DNA of 64,000 nt from Apricaphanius iberus (lineage: Eukaryota > Chordata > Actinopteri > Cyprinodontiformes > Aphaniidae): assembly GCA_028564705.1 (NCBI GenBank), contig JAPXFQ010001311.1, forward strand, positions 434,001 to 498,000, written 5' to 3'. The first letter of the stretch is position 1; each line of letters opens with the position of its first letter. Positions 24,641 to 36,316 of this stretch are shown here, piece by piece. The notes below the pieces were generated by a model. It was not told the DNA's origin. It ran no database searches and saw only the letters and a list, made by a program, of their open reading frames with translations. The translations under genes were made by a program, and so were the position numbers.

Positions 24641-27263
24641 GGCACAATGAGTACTTATACCTTTATTAACAGCGTCGCCGCTACAACCAAACGTGAGCAA
24701 CATCCTATCTCCTCTAAAACACTTTCTATATCTTTAAAACACAAAATCAAATATAACGTGCATGAAAAATACAACTCACCCCAAAATGACAGTTTCACTA
24801 CAACAAGACGGACCCGTCTTGGGCCGTTTTAAAGTCTTTATTGGCCTTGGGTTTCAATTAAAAGACGGTAAAGAAGCATGTATCACAGACTGCTTACATG
24901 TTTTGTGTCTTGAGGAGTTTGTGAAATATTTTAGGGATTCAATCTGCTCTGAATGTCTGTTCTTGACAACTGTGCAAAAGGAGTGTGCGGAAAAAGACAG
25001 TGTGGTTTGTAAAGCAGCTTTTTGTGACTCAGCGGTTTTGTGCATTCTGTTATTATTGTCTGTGAGCAACAAAAAAGTATACCCAGATTATTTTTTGTAC
25101 ACCGGTATGTGAATGAGTTTTGTACCATTTATATTAGATCAATTGGGGCAAAGCTGTAAATCTAAGATTTTTTTAAAGTGTGACTCGAAGAACCAAATTT
25201 GAGTATTTAGATCTCAGCTTATTGGGAAAACATTGAATTGGCCTTTGAAACTTTAAAAATAATGTGAAATGTTCAAGCTCCAGATTTACTGGCGATAAAA
25301 GTTAACTAATTAAATTAAATGCCTAAACTGGTGTTTTATTCATAGCTCATAGTGCAAGCACTCCGACATAGAACAATAAGTCAATTTACAATTCCCAAAG
25401 ATGTCTAAAGAAAATTCCAAAAGTCAAAATATAACTTCCAAGATTAACTTTGTTATAAATCAGGAGGTACACACTGGATATCTGCAAGAGATAAAAGCTC
25501 TACAGTCGTGGAGGGGGAAGAAATTCCAGTTTCATAAAGGGTTCAGTAAATATTTCTCACAGCCTGAAAAATGTTCACCTTGGTTAATCGTGAAGAAAAC
25601 ATAACTTCTTTTGATCATACTTTTGGCACCAAGCTTTTCCTGTAGGGTATCTAATGTTTGGGTCACGGTAGATCTAAATATTTGGGATTGTTGTTATAGA
25701 AGATGACATGGCCTTCTTGAACCCGCTAGAGTTGTTTGATTTTTTTCAGTACCTATATTTTTAATGGGATTCTAGAACATTGTCTGACCATTGGAACATA
25801 TTGTTTAATACTCTATATAGCATATGAATCTTTGTTTGGGCTTTAAATGGCCCATGAGCCCTGATAAATGGCCAAAACAACCAGATAACAAAGCCCTACC
25901 ATGGAAAGTTTTCTGGTTTTCCTGCCTAATCACCCATCTAATAGGTAGCAGGTGACCAGCCAAATAATGCTAATGGGAATCAGAGGGAGTAGGCAATCCA
26001 GTGGCTTGCTAGTCTAGACATGCTAGTCTGCAGCCTGTCTAATGCTAACACTAAAGAGCTGTCTCCCGCTTAGTTACCAGTGCCAGTCTGTCTGCTACCG
26101 ATGTCGGCCTATCACAAGTCAATCAGTTTCTGGCTACGGAATGGATAAAAGTCTTCTGTGGCGGGGAAGTAGTTTTAACTTTGGCCCCAATGCTATGCTA
26201 TAATGATGTGGAGCTTTCCTGAAAGACAGTATATTGAAATGGGTTGGGACATGTCAATTTAAGGGTGGACCTCTACAGCTCCTACAGCTTTGCTCAGTCT
26301 GAACCATTTCTATTTAGATGTCCCAATCCGATCACGTAATTGACAATCGGGTCTAATCATGTGGTTTAGGACTCAATCGGAATCAGACGCTACTCTAAAC
26401 TACTATTCAGGGGCAGAAAAGGCAGTAGGAGGAAAGCAGCAGCAGGCACCATTTTTGGCACCGCTGTTTGCTACACATCGTAGCAGCTTCTAACCAGCCC
26501 CAAAGGCTACAGTTGCGCTCTGAACTCTCAGAAACTTTTCAATGTGCAGTCAGCTTCTGGTCAGTAACATGCCCTGATCAAAGTGTCTGGGAATGTTTTC
26601 TTTAATTTATTTATTTACGTGGAATCTGTGTGTAAAGTTGAAAGTATCTGCACATTTACAACAAATGGTCAGTATGAATACTAATCTATAAAAATGACAC
26701 GCAGCCTTCAGATTTTTCCAACACTCTTCTAATAAACCGGTCAAATACATAAAATCTTCATTAATGCGACGCCTGATATGTATATACATCCTCATTATTA
26801 AGTTTAAGTTGAGGTGCAACTTGTTTTGGATATTTGACTTTTTTATATTTACTGTAGCACTAAAGTCCAAAAGTTAATAATTATTTGTTACTTAATTGTT
26901 CAAGCTACCTCACAGAAGTCCTCTGTTTGTTAACAGTATCATTAAATGTTAAAATAAGATGAATAATAAAAAGGAATATTCTGGATCTGTTTCTTTACTA
27001 TATTCTTTTTTTTAATGTATTACCTATAGAAGTATCAGATCAGGACTCGGTAACGGCAAATACTCTAATTCAAATGATTCAGATTTGATGAGGAAAAAAA
27101 AAACCCTGACTGGGACATCCCTGGTTTCTACTTGTTCATAAAAAGTAAAGCAGGTCATAGACAACAACAAAGTAAAAGCGGTTTTGAATCTTAGAACCTC
27201 TTTGATGCTAGAAAAGTGAGTTTTAAAAATGTATTAATTGTGTTGCATTGAAGAGCTGGTTTA

Positions 27264-27700
27264 TTCAATTCAATTCAATTCAGTTTATTTATATAGCGCC
27301 ATTTCACAACAGATGTCATCTCAAGGCACTTTACAAAAAGAGTTATTACAATACAATGTTTAGTGTAGAAATTACAGAACCACAGAAGATTGCGTCGTGG
27401 AATTCTCAGCAATCCCTCATACTGAGCAAGCATGCAGCGACAGTGGGAAGGAAAAACTCCCTTTTAACAGGAAGAAACCTCCGGCAGAACCAGGCTCAGC
27501 ACAAGCGGTTATCTGCCGCGACCGTCTGTGGCTTGGAGAATACACAACAGAGACACAGAAAGAGCAACAGAACCGATGCACAAGTTTGTTGCAGGACGTG
27601 GAGAATTTTCCGTCACTGCAATGCCATCTTAGTCAGGGTCGTCAAGCAGGGCTAATCCGGAGCACCTACTATAATAGAAAACAGGTTAGTGCTTGAATTG
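27264..27700 (-). repeat. L2-type LINE 3' terminal region
   Basis: Read on the plus strand it starts with ATTCA repeats, then 'gtttatttatatagcgccat', 'catctcaaggcactttacaa', and 'ggaaggaaaaactccctttt' with 'aacaggaagaaacctccgg'. These blocks are the most widely dispersed part of fish L2-like elements. A lone fragment of the same part, in the other direction, is at 54562-54660. Confidence 0.75.
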
Positions 27701-27791
27701 ACAGCACATCATGCAGTTGGGGAGAAGTAGGAGAGAAAGTAGTCACAGACCCTAATAATGTCCTCCAACAGCCTAGCCTAAAGCAGCATAG

Positions 27792-28397
27792 CTACTAACA
27801 TTAACCTGTCTCCTAGCTACTAGGAGACCTGGCTACCAACACTCTGTCTGAGTCCTCCTGACCCGTGGACGGTGTAGGGCCGGTAACGGCCACCGTCATG
27901 CCGGGGTCTTCTCGGAGTCGGGTTGTTTGAGAATGCAGCCCAAAGTGGGTGGTAAACTCCATCTAAGGCTAAATACCGGCACGAGACCGATAGTCGACAA
28001 CTATCCTAAGAAAAAATAGACAGAACTGAGAGGACAGAGTTGAAGAGGGAGAGAAAAAAGTTTAAGAGATAAAAGGGAGGGGTCAAACCTCTCTCCATAC
28101 CTCATAAACTAAACACAAATACCCCAAAACTGGGTGGGGTTAACCCGCACAGTCTGCCCGGGGGATTCAACCCGGCAGGTAATGGGCGGCCGCACTGTGC
28201 GGGAGGATCCTCTTGAGGGACCTCTCTCCGGCGCTGGCTGGCCCCCGTGGGGCGCATTTCTTCCGCGGCGGTAAGCCGCGGCCGGCTCCGGATCTTTACC
28301 TGGCTTACATTAATCTATCTCTACCTAGCTACTCTACCTCTTCCTATCTCTTCCTAACTTTTGACACTCTGCCTGACTACTAACATTAACCTGTCTC
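27792..28397. repeat. 21-bp direct repeat flanking the 28S-like segment
   Basis: Positions 27792-27812 and 28377-28397 are identical over 21 bases (starting CTACTAACATTAACCTGTCT). The match ends at both sides with mismatches. It may be a target-site-like duplication or part of short internal repeats of the LINE 3' region, which also has several 'ctacct' and 'tcttcctatct' motifs. Confidence 0.8.
27860..28293 (+). pseudogene. 28S rRNA-derived fragment (5' D1-D2 region)
   Basis: The plus strand matches the vertebrate large-subunit rRNA sense strand: 'cccgtggacggtg', 'gaatgcagcccaaag', 'ggtggtaaactccatctaag', 'aaataccggcacgagaccga' within 27861-28000. It then has 'tctgcccgggggattcaacc', 'ggtaatgggcggccgc', 'ccggcgctggctggcccccg' and 'gcgcatttcttccgcggcgg' within 28145-28275. 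The stretch 28010-28125 is diverged and contains extra A-rich sequence. The segment lies in the 3' region of the L2 element but in the opposite orientation. A 21-bp exact direct repeat (27792-27812 and 28377-28397) brackets it. It is far too short and altered to be a working rRNA gene. Confidence 0.9.
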
Positions 28398-28437
28398 TTC
28401 CTATCTACCTGTCTGACCTGACTCTAACTACATATCT

Positions 28438-30821
28438 CTAACTGTAAGCTTTGTCAAAGAGGAAAGTTTTTAGCCTAGTTTTAAAGATAGACAAATTGTC
28501 TGCTTCACGAACCAACCCTGGGAGCCGGTTCCATAGGAGGGGAGCCTGATAGCTGAAAGATCTGCCACCCATTCTATTTTTAGAAATCCTAGGAACTACC
28601 AGTAAACCTGCAGTCTGAGAGCGAAGGTCTCTGTTAGGAACATATGGAACAATCAGGTCTCTTATGTATGATGGAGCTAGATTATTAAGAGCTTTATATG
28701 TCAGAAGGAGGATCTTGAATTCTATTCTAGATCTCACTGGGAGCCAGTGAAGAGAAGCTAAAACAGGGAAAATGTGATCTCTTCTTTTATATTCATCAGA
28801 ATCCTAGCAGCAGCATTTTGGACTAACTGAAGACTTTTAATTGTATTCTGTGGACTACCTGATAATAAAGAGTTACAGTAATCCAGCCTTAAAGTAACAA
28901 AGGCATGGACTAGTTTTTCAGCATCATTCCTGGACAGGGTGGTTCTAATTTTTGCAATATTCCTAAGGTGAAAAAAGGAAATCTACAGAAGTCTTTAATG
29001 TGAGATCTAAATGACATATCTTGGTCAAAAATGACACCGAGGTTTTTTGCTTTATTACTGGAGGCTAATTTAATGCCGTCCAGGTGAAGGGGGTGACTAA
29101 GTAGTTTCTTTTTCAGAGCTTCTGGTCCAAAGACGACAACTTCTGTTTTATCAGAATTTAGAAGCAAGAAGTTTAGAGTCATCCAAGTTTTTATGTCTTC
29201 CAGACATGCCTGTAGTCTACCTAACTGATTGGATTCATCAGGATTTATGGATAGATACAGCTGTGTGTCATCTGCGTAACTATGGAATTTTACCCCATGC
29301 TGCCTAATTATTTTACCAATAGGAAGCATATATATAGTAAAGAGAATCGGCCCAAGCACTGAACCCTGTGGTACTCCGCAAGTAACTATTGAGGTTGAGG
29401 AAGATCTATTGTTTACCTGAACAAACTGAAATCTGTTAGACAAATAAGATTTAAACCAACCTAGTGCTGTTCCTATTATACCGACACTTTGAAGCCTTTC
29501 TATGAGAATATTGTGGTCAACAGTGTCAAAGGCAGCACTGAGATCTAACAGAACCAGAATGGTCACCAGTTCATTGTCTGAGGCTATGAGAATATCATTA
29601 GTAACCTTCACCAGAGCTGTTTCAGTGCTGTGATGAGCTCTAAAGCCTGACTGAAACTTCTCAAACAGCTCATTATTGTTTAAATGATCACATATCTGGT
29701 GTGCAACTATTTTCTCAAGAATTTTAGATAGGAAGGGAAGATTAGATATCGGTCTATAGTTAATCAAGTCGTTTTGATCAAGAGAGGGTTTCTTAAGTAG
29801 AGGTTTAATTACAGCAATCTTAAACTCTTGTGGTACATATCCATTGACTAAGGATAGATTCATTATATTTAAAATTGGAGCAGCGATCAGAGGGAAAACT
29901 TCTTTTAAGAGTTTAGTTGGGATTGGGTCTAAAACGCAAGTTGAAGGTTTAGATGAAGCTAATAATTTTAGTACATCCCAAAGTTCGGCTGCATTAAAGC
30001 AGTTTAAGCATATATTAGGTTCCACCATTTTTGAGGCTGCCTCATTAACTAAGGAGGAAGCAAGCATATTGGGAAGGTTCCCAATTATCTTATTCTTTAT
30101 GGAGTCTATTTTATTTATAAAGAATTGCATGAAGTCGTCACTGCTTAGAGCTTGGGGAATGGTTTGCTCGATAGAGCTATGATCCTGTGTGAGTTTGGCA
30201 ACTGTATTAAAAAGAAACCTAGGATTATTTTTATTCTCCTCGATTAAAGATGAATAATATGCTGTTCTAGCTGTGTGAAGGCTCTTTTTATATAGCAATA
30301 AACTATTTTTCCATATTAAAAAAGGAATCATGTAAATGCGTGGAGCGCCATTTTCTCTCTAGTTTTCTAACATTCTGCTTTAGGGTACGTAGCTCTAAAT
30401 TAAACCAGGGAGCTAATCTTCTATGGCTAGCCACCTTCCTTTTCAAGGGGGCAACTTTGTCTATTGCCCGACGCAGGGAGGAATTAACGCTATGAACTAA
30501 AATGTCAAGTTGTGAGGGGTCACGAGTTAAATCACTGTTTTCTGTTCTGCATTTATAAACTGAGGAAATTAAAGTTGGAAGAGCTTTTTTAAAATTTGCT
30601 ACAGCGTTGTCTGATAACCTTCTGGTATAATGAAGTTTTCTTTCAGGTTTGATATGATCCATTAGAGTAAGTTTAAAAGTGATAAGGAAATGATCAGACA
30701 GGATAGGGTTATGTGGAAAGACTGTTATTTCTTCACAGTCAATGCCATAAGACAGCACAAGATCTAAAGTGTGGTGACAAGAATGTGTTGGTCCCTGCAC
30801 ATTTTTATTTATTGAAACCAT
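28438..30821 (-). pseudogene. L2-type ORF2: endonuclease end, reverse transcriptase, C-terminus (frameshifted)
   Basis: Three frames carry one former protein. The first (30821-30303) has GPTHSCHHTLDLVLSYGI and SDHFLITF, the end of the endonuclease. The second (30331-28910, 473 residues) holds reverse transcriptase: NYRPISNLP at 191-199, LLDLSAAFDTVDH at 261-273 with the first catalytic Asp, PQGSVLGPILF at 321-331 and YADD at 352-355. The third (28737-28438) has FKILLLTYKALNNLAPSYI and PLLWNRLP, a tail common in fish L2 proteins. The first break is a one-base shift at a T-run near 30320; the second lies between 28910 and 28738. The endonuclease N-terminus is missing. Confidence 0.9.
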
Positions 30822-31295
30822 ATTGTTGTGCTTTATAGCAGAGCAAATTAAGTGAATTGAACAAAGATTGGAAACTATTAGAAGGTTGGTTTATAGTTAA
30901 AATGTCAAAATCTGTTCTTGTTGGGACTTGTTGGTAAATGATAAAATAGTTAACGAGCTGGAGATTATTGCCTCAAGCTTCCTAATCTCTTTCTGATAAG
31001 ACCATGTCACATTCTGGGTACCACTTTAAATACCACTGAAGAAGATTTTTGATGAAAGTACCCTCGACTGTGGTCGTAGCCAGAGAGCTTCAAGCAATGC
31101 TGCTGTGCATGTTGCCTTATTTGTGTTGTTATAACCAGGTGGTTTAAAAACAAGGAAAAAAGTGGATGTTTCATGTGAATTGTGCGGATGGACTCCCTAC
31201 ACAATGTTTGATTGTGCAGTTATATTAGATTTCCTGTCATGAAGGATGACACAGTGCTTCCTTTATGAAGAGAGGAAAATTTAAACCCTGAAGTG

Positions 31296-31313
31296 CCCCC
31301 CCCCCCCCCCCCC
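31296..31313. repeat. poly(C) run of 18
   Basis: Eighteen consecutive C on the plus strand, next to no recognised element. Confidence 0.95.
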
Positions 31314-31920
31314 ATGTTTATTGTATTATACAAGCTTTTATCATTGCTTCAAGTTAGATACTTCTGGGTCACTTCACTCAGTTTGGAGTCTCGATAATCA
31401 AAAAACGACTTTTCAAACACACCCCAGGCATTTCCAGCAAACAATCCTTCAATAAATACAAGGTCAAGAAACACATTTCTTCTCTGCTGGTCTTCCTCCT
31501 TTTCATCCTGTTCAGCCCCATCTTTTCCTTCCCACTTAATACCCCTGCATCCACTTTTATGTGCTGCTGCCCATCTGAGGTGTTCCATTTCAACAGCAGG
31601 GTCAGGAGCAATCTCCTTCAATCTCCTTTGAAAACAAGGGCATCTTTTTTGCCTTTTCTCAACCGAAAATGAATAAAAAAGCAAACATGTTTGTTTACGA
31701 CTAGCTTGCACATTTAAGCCATTAAGACATTTATGATATTCCCCACCACTGAGAATGTCTGATCTGATGGATACCAAAGTCCAAAAGGGTGGAGGGTAGG
31801 GACCCCCAGTATCATCGGCCTACCATTTTGTGGGCCGACATGGGGATTAACATGTAATATCAGAAATTATTGTTATCGTTTTTCACCTTTTTAACAACAA
31901 TTTAATAGGAGAAAGCAAGA

Positions 31921-32030
31921 CTACCTGGAGGGAATCCTGAGATGCACAAGGAGAACATACAAAATCCATGCAGAAAGACACCAAGCCCCGGATTCAAACC
32001 CAGTACCGGCCTGCTGCGAGGCAAAAGGAA
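31921..32030 (-). repeat. SINE-like repeat fragment (family of 41-250)
   Basis: Complement of the body: 'aaggagaacatacaaaatcc', 'atgcagaaagacacc', B-box complement 'ggattcaaacccagtacc', 'ctgcgaggcaaaagg'. The head and tail are eroded. Confidence 0.55.
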
Positions 32031-32140
32031 GGTTGACATGCAGCAAATGTCTTGGTGTCAGGAATCAAACCCCGGCCAGCTGCAGTGAGGTACAACACTT
32101 AGTTTATGAGACGTCCACAGTACCTACCACTCGACACCTT
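32030..32140 (-). repeat. second SINE-like family, fragment
   Basis: 'gacatgcagcaaatgtctt', then 'ggaatcaaaccccggcc' (B-box complement) and 'tacctaccactcgacacc'. It abuts the preceding fragment directly. Confidence 0.45.
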
Positions 32141-32178
32141 TTAACAGTTTGGTACTGGGTAATATTATAGTAAACAGT

Positions 32179-32335
32179 TGCGCTTTACATTATGTTTAGT
32201 CATTCACCCTGCCCGGGGCACACTAACAGATACTAACCCCAGCAGGCAAGGCGGGTGAAGTGTCTTGCCCAAGGACACAACGACCTATATGGATGGAGAG
32301 GGAGTTTGAACCACTGACCCACTGATCATGGAACA
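32179..32335 (-). repeat. dispersed repeat, minus copy of the 18965-19170 family
   Basis: 'gcgctttacat', 'ccccagcaggcaaggcgggt', 'gaagtgtcttgcccaaggac', 'acaacgacc'. This is the reverse complement of the blocks at 18985-19035. Together with the two preceding entries it makes a short repeat cluster. Confidence 0.6.
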
Positions 32336-32920
32336 AACTTCTACCATCTCCCATCAAGCATCATCCTATCGAACATTCTGTCCTAACTGACCTCTTTGAA
32401 GACATTCGTGATCTTGATAGGTCCCAAAATTAATTTGACTTTCCCTGGTGTGAGAGAATAACAGTGGTCATGAAAGAGACCATAGGAATCTACATAACTT
32501 GATAGAAGACTTTATGCTGTAGTCCATTGTGCATAAGTGGCGAAAATTAACTGTGATTTAACGGTGTACAAGTTTATAAGAAGGCATATCCGGCTTTATA
32601 CTGAAACCTTCACAATGTGGAACTACAGCTGCTTTACTTCAAAATGTCTGTTTTAAGTCCTTTTTACTCAGCTTTGATACAGAAAATATTGGGGAATTCT
32701 ACACTTGTTGCCTATTATATTGTTGCAGAAAAGTGACAAACTAGCATGAAGTTTCAGCTGTCAGATGAGATATTTTAAATATGTAGATCTTAATATATAA
32801 TAAGGACTAAGCACAGTATTCTTTAGGATAGATTGCATTTTTTCAAACCATCTTTCTGGCTGTCACACTCACATATAATGCTTTTGGTAACATGTACAGA
32901 GAAACAATGGTCTTTATTCT

Positions 32921-32946
32921 ATTTATTTATTTATTTATTTATTTCA
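32921..32946. repeat. (ATTT)n microsatellite
   Basis: Six tandem ATTT units followed by 'cagatttgatttc'. Confidence 0.9.
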
Positions 32947-32954
32947 GATTTGAT

Positions 32955-33330
32955 TTCTTGTTCCCAGAGTGTCGGCGTGGCGGTGTGAGGATATGATTAC
33001 GCCGCAGCACGATCTCATAAAGATAACGGCACACCTCCTGTCTCCTCCTGTTCACCCCCCGCTTCTATACGGCAGCTGTCTAATAAATATCAATCAAGCC
33101 GTCCTCACTGATACCAAGGACTCTGCTGAGATAAGAGCATCGTTCTCATGATGTGATATGTGTTGATTTTCAAACTGCTTTGAAGACCTCCATTGCAGAT
33201 TCTTTCTGATTGAATCAAAATGCTATTCTGCCGTTAGCGAGCACAAAGTGGCCGACCCTTGACAACCCTGACAGCCTGTCGACGGTTTTGATCATGATGG
33301 TTTTATGAACGTTTTGGAGCCAGAAGGTAT
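32955..33330. other. repeat-free block, possible conserved non-coding element
   Basis: High-complexity sequence with blocks such as 'ggatatgattacgccgcagc', 'cataaagataacggcacacc' and 'ctaataaatatcaatcaagc'. It shows no repeat signature and no supported exon. GATA and TAAT-like cores are present, but such cores are common by chance. Function is inference. Confidence 0.3.
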
Positions 33331-34689
33331 ATCACTGATCGCTATGACACATGAACAGTGGTGCAGTGGTTGTCTCAGGGAGGCGCTTTAATCTTTCCTA
33401 TGGGCTCCCTGCTTCAGAGGTGATCGGCTTGAAAGCCCCCTCGAGCTATACCAGCAGGAGCTCACAACCACCCAAGACAAGTCAATGTCTTTCAACCATC
33501 TCCTTATGTCAGGAGCTCTTCACACCAAGGTAGAAACATTCCAGAGCTTATGTCCTAGAAGCGTTTGAATTGTTCTACAAGTATATTTGTTGTTAATGCG
33601 TCAAATAGTGGTCCAACAATGCATCGGGTTTATTAGATGAGACAAGATTTTAGCAGCGTGTTAGGTATTAGCTTCAGCAGTGCAAAAATAAACCGCCACA
33701 TATTGTCTTCATATCTCTCACATCATTTTTTTTGCAAATGTATTATTCCAAATTTAGGATCCAGCTTACAAGACAACTCAATGCACGACACTCTGTTCAA
33801 TAGAACAAGATGAAATCTCACCTTTTTCTTTTCTTCAAGAAAATCTATTGTCTTTTTACTCTGTTTTTTCTAACAATTTTAAAAGATTCCTTTTGTCACA
33901 GACTATTTTCAATAAATCCATGATCAAAGTAGAATATCTCTGTCTGCTTTTGACACGCCCCTATAACAGTTTTGATATGCCTATATAATCCTGTGGGGGT
34001 CCTAATGCCGGGAAAGTTCTGAAGAATGCTATTTTCATCATTCTCAAAGTGCGTTGAAAGCATCAAGTTAAGGTTGGATTGTGTATTTCAGATATCGAAC
34101 TAAATGTCTTTATTTTTACACAAACAGGAAGCTACAAAGCAGACGTTTAATATACTTCAGAAGCTACAAAGCAGATGCTAACAAGTGGTTAGCAAGCAGT
34201 GCCAAACGGTTTATGAATTGTTTGTACCCCAAAAGCTTACAAAAAATAATTGAAATTGGTTGATAATGGGCATATTACCCAATAACAATCTCCAAAAATC
34301 AGTTTTTCTGTAAAAAGTATCACACAGTTTCTCGACAGAGAATTCACTTGTTGGTGGACTTTTTTTCTGTTGTTAAAGCTAAGATATGCAAAAGATTGTG
34401 TTATTTTGTTTGTTCCTCCCACTTGTTCTTTGTTCTATCATCGATCCATTATTATTAAGCTGAAAAGATTGATCTTCATTTGTGGGGTTTTACATAACTA
34501 CTTACTTATTCCCACTGACAAAAACTCGAAGTACTTTGCAAGACAGTGCTGCAATAGCTCATCACACACAGTAAAATAATGCATCTGAACATTTTAATTC
34601 TCGCAGAAATATAAGAGTGAAACAGCAGCACTCACTGCATTGCAGATATATTATCCAGTCTGAGATCACAAAGACTTCTATGCATAAAG

Positions 34690-35210
34690 AAACCCCTCTA
34701 TATTGACTCTGCAGCGGGCCCTGAAATAAAACGGCCACAGGTCCAGCTAGCTCTGGGTAACAACAGAGAAACTCAGGAGAATCTAGTTAGAACTCTTCCT
34801 ACTTTGTTCAAGGAAAAATCACTCATTTTAATCCCACCTGCATAGTGCAGATAGGGCCGCCCGCTGCTGCTAATCTATCTGTGTCTCAGTCAGTCCAGTC
34901 TGGCCACTGAAGTCGCCACACTCGGTCTCAGATCGTATTCAAAGGACACCCCGAGGCTTGGCAAAATAAATAGCGCTAAGTATCAGGCCTCATCCTGTCC
35001 CCTGGCCATCTGGCTCTGTAGTGGAGGAATTCATTACTCCCCAGGTGATAGCTTCACCACTCTCTCCCCGGATTGCCTTTGTATCCCTGCAGGCTCCATT
35101 TGGACATGGGAGATTATAATCGCAAACTGGCAGCGAAATATGGACGCTTGGACAGCACCGTTCTGCATCTATCGACATAATTACTGCACAACCTGCAACA
35201 AAATCTATAC
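34690..35210. other. repeat-free block, possible conserved non-coding element
   Basis: GC content rises and no repeat is recognised. Notable stretches are 'gaaataaaacggccacagg', 'catttggacatgggagatta' with the adjoining 'taatcgcaaactggcagcg', and an E-box 'caggtg' near 35042. A 76-codon minus frame here (34990-35220) has no known homology. Regulatory function is inference. Confidence 0.3.
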
Positions 35211-35616
35211 TTGTAGGCACATATTATATAGTTTTGTATGCGTGTTATACTAATGTGCAGTTCATAGAAGAAGTATATACTCTCATGGCATTAAACCAAG
35301 AGGACGTACATGTACATAACTGTATATATAGATAATGGATTTATAAAAATGCAGGGTGTTGGAAAGACGGAAGCTGGATGGAAAGATATTTGTCTAATTC
35401 GAAATCTAAAAATTACTTATTTTCAGATTAGACATGGACAGAATTGTTTCACTCAATTATTTCAAAAAACAGTGTAAGGTTTATGGAATTTAAATATTTT
35501 GAAAAAAGAGATTCAAAGAAGGTTGGGAAACTTTTAAGTAATCTGAAAGAAAAAGGAAAAACTCAACATGTGGATATGCAAATAATAGGCTTTTTGATAT
35601 TTGACTATTCTAATTA

Positions 35617-35645
35617 CATGTGCTATTAGGTACTAATAGCACATG
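35617..35645. repeat. 13-bp perfect hairpin, 3-base loop
   Basis: The arms are CATGTGCTATTAG and CTAATAGCACATG, separated by GTA. No gene or T-run lies next to it, so no function is assigned. Confidence 0.85.
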
Positions 35646-36316
35646 ATACTTTCAGATACATTTCCACAAATTACTGAGTTACGATCCTGAAACCATGAAA
35701 TTACGAGATACTTTTCATTGAACCTTCAGAGTTTTTTTCCTGGTAGTTAAATGCTGTTTTTTTTCTTTTTTTGGAAGGTAAAACTTAATTTTCTGAATGT
35801 TGCAAAATACTCTTTACAGTTTTTATAAGATTTTATGGGGTATATATCCAGAACCACCCAAAAAGTTAGGTACCTGTACAATCTAAAGCAGGGATGCCCA
35901 AAGTGGGGCTCGCAGGCCAAAGTTGGCCCCACAAGCCATCCAATTTGGCCTGTCAAGACATGCCCTGGGTCTTACATAAAAATGTACACTATTCAGGCTG
36001 TTGGCTAAATTTACATTATCATTATTCTTGCACTACTGATACTGTTTGTGGTAAATTGACCAGTGAATTCATATTGGGCTGCATACAGTCTTCAGTCATG
36101 GTCCTTTAATGTCACATTTGAAATATCCAAAATTAGGTTTTAAACTGAAATACAAGGAACTACAAAGGGAATGTAGAGTAGATTTGTGCATATATTTACA
36201 TTGGAACACTATAAGACCACAAATAGTCATATTTTATCAATTTAGAAAATGATCCATGAGCACTAGACTGGATCAAACTTGCTCCAAGTTCACGGGTCAC
36301 CATGCTGGGTGCTAGC

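Larger units (their letters stand above)
27262..30905 (-). mobile_element. L2-type LINE, 5'-truncated, with 28S rRNA insert in 3' region
   Basis: This non-LTR retrotransposon is read from high to low coordinates. It has the end of an AP endonuclease domain (about 30821-30700), a reverse transcriptase (about 30331-28910), a C-terminal block (28737-28438), a 3' untranslated region, and an end 'ggcgctatataaataaactg' followed by TTGAA repeats at 27262-27285. That tail and the FADDTQLY-class reverse transcriptase fit the L2/CR1 group. It copies itself by target-primed reverse transcription in active relatives. This copy lacks the 5' part and has frameshifts, so it is dead. Its 3' region contains 28S rRNA-like sequence (27860-28293). 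Confidence 0.9.

Noticed and set aside
27248..27696. Two overlapping plus ORFs of 135 and 99 codons
   Set aside because: They cover the 3' untranslated end of the L2-type LINE in antisense; no domain.
27860..28293. Working rDNA unit
   Set aside because: Only a fragment of the 28S 5' region, with an internal non-rRNA stretch and no 18S, 5.8S or spacer next to it.
29844..30182. 112-codon plus ORF across the LINE
   Set aside because: Antisense shadow of the reverse transcriptase frame on the minus strand.
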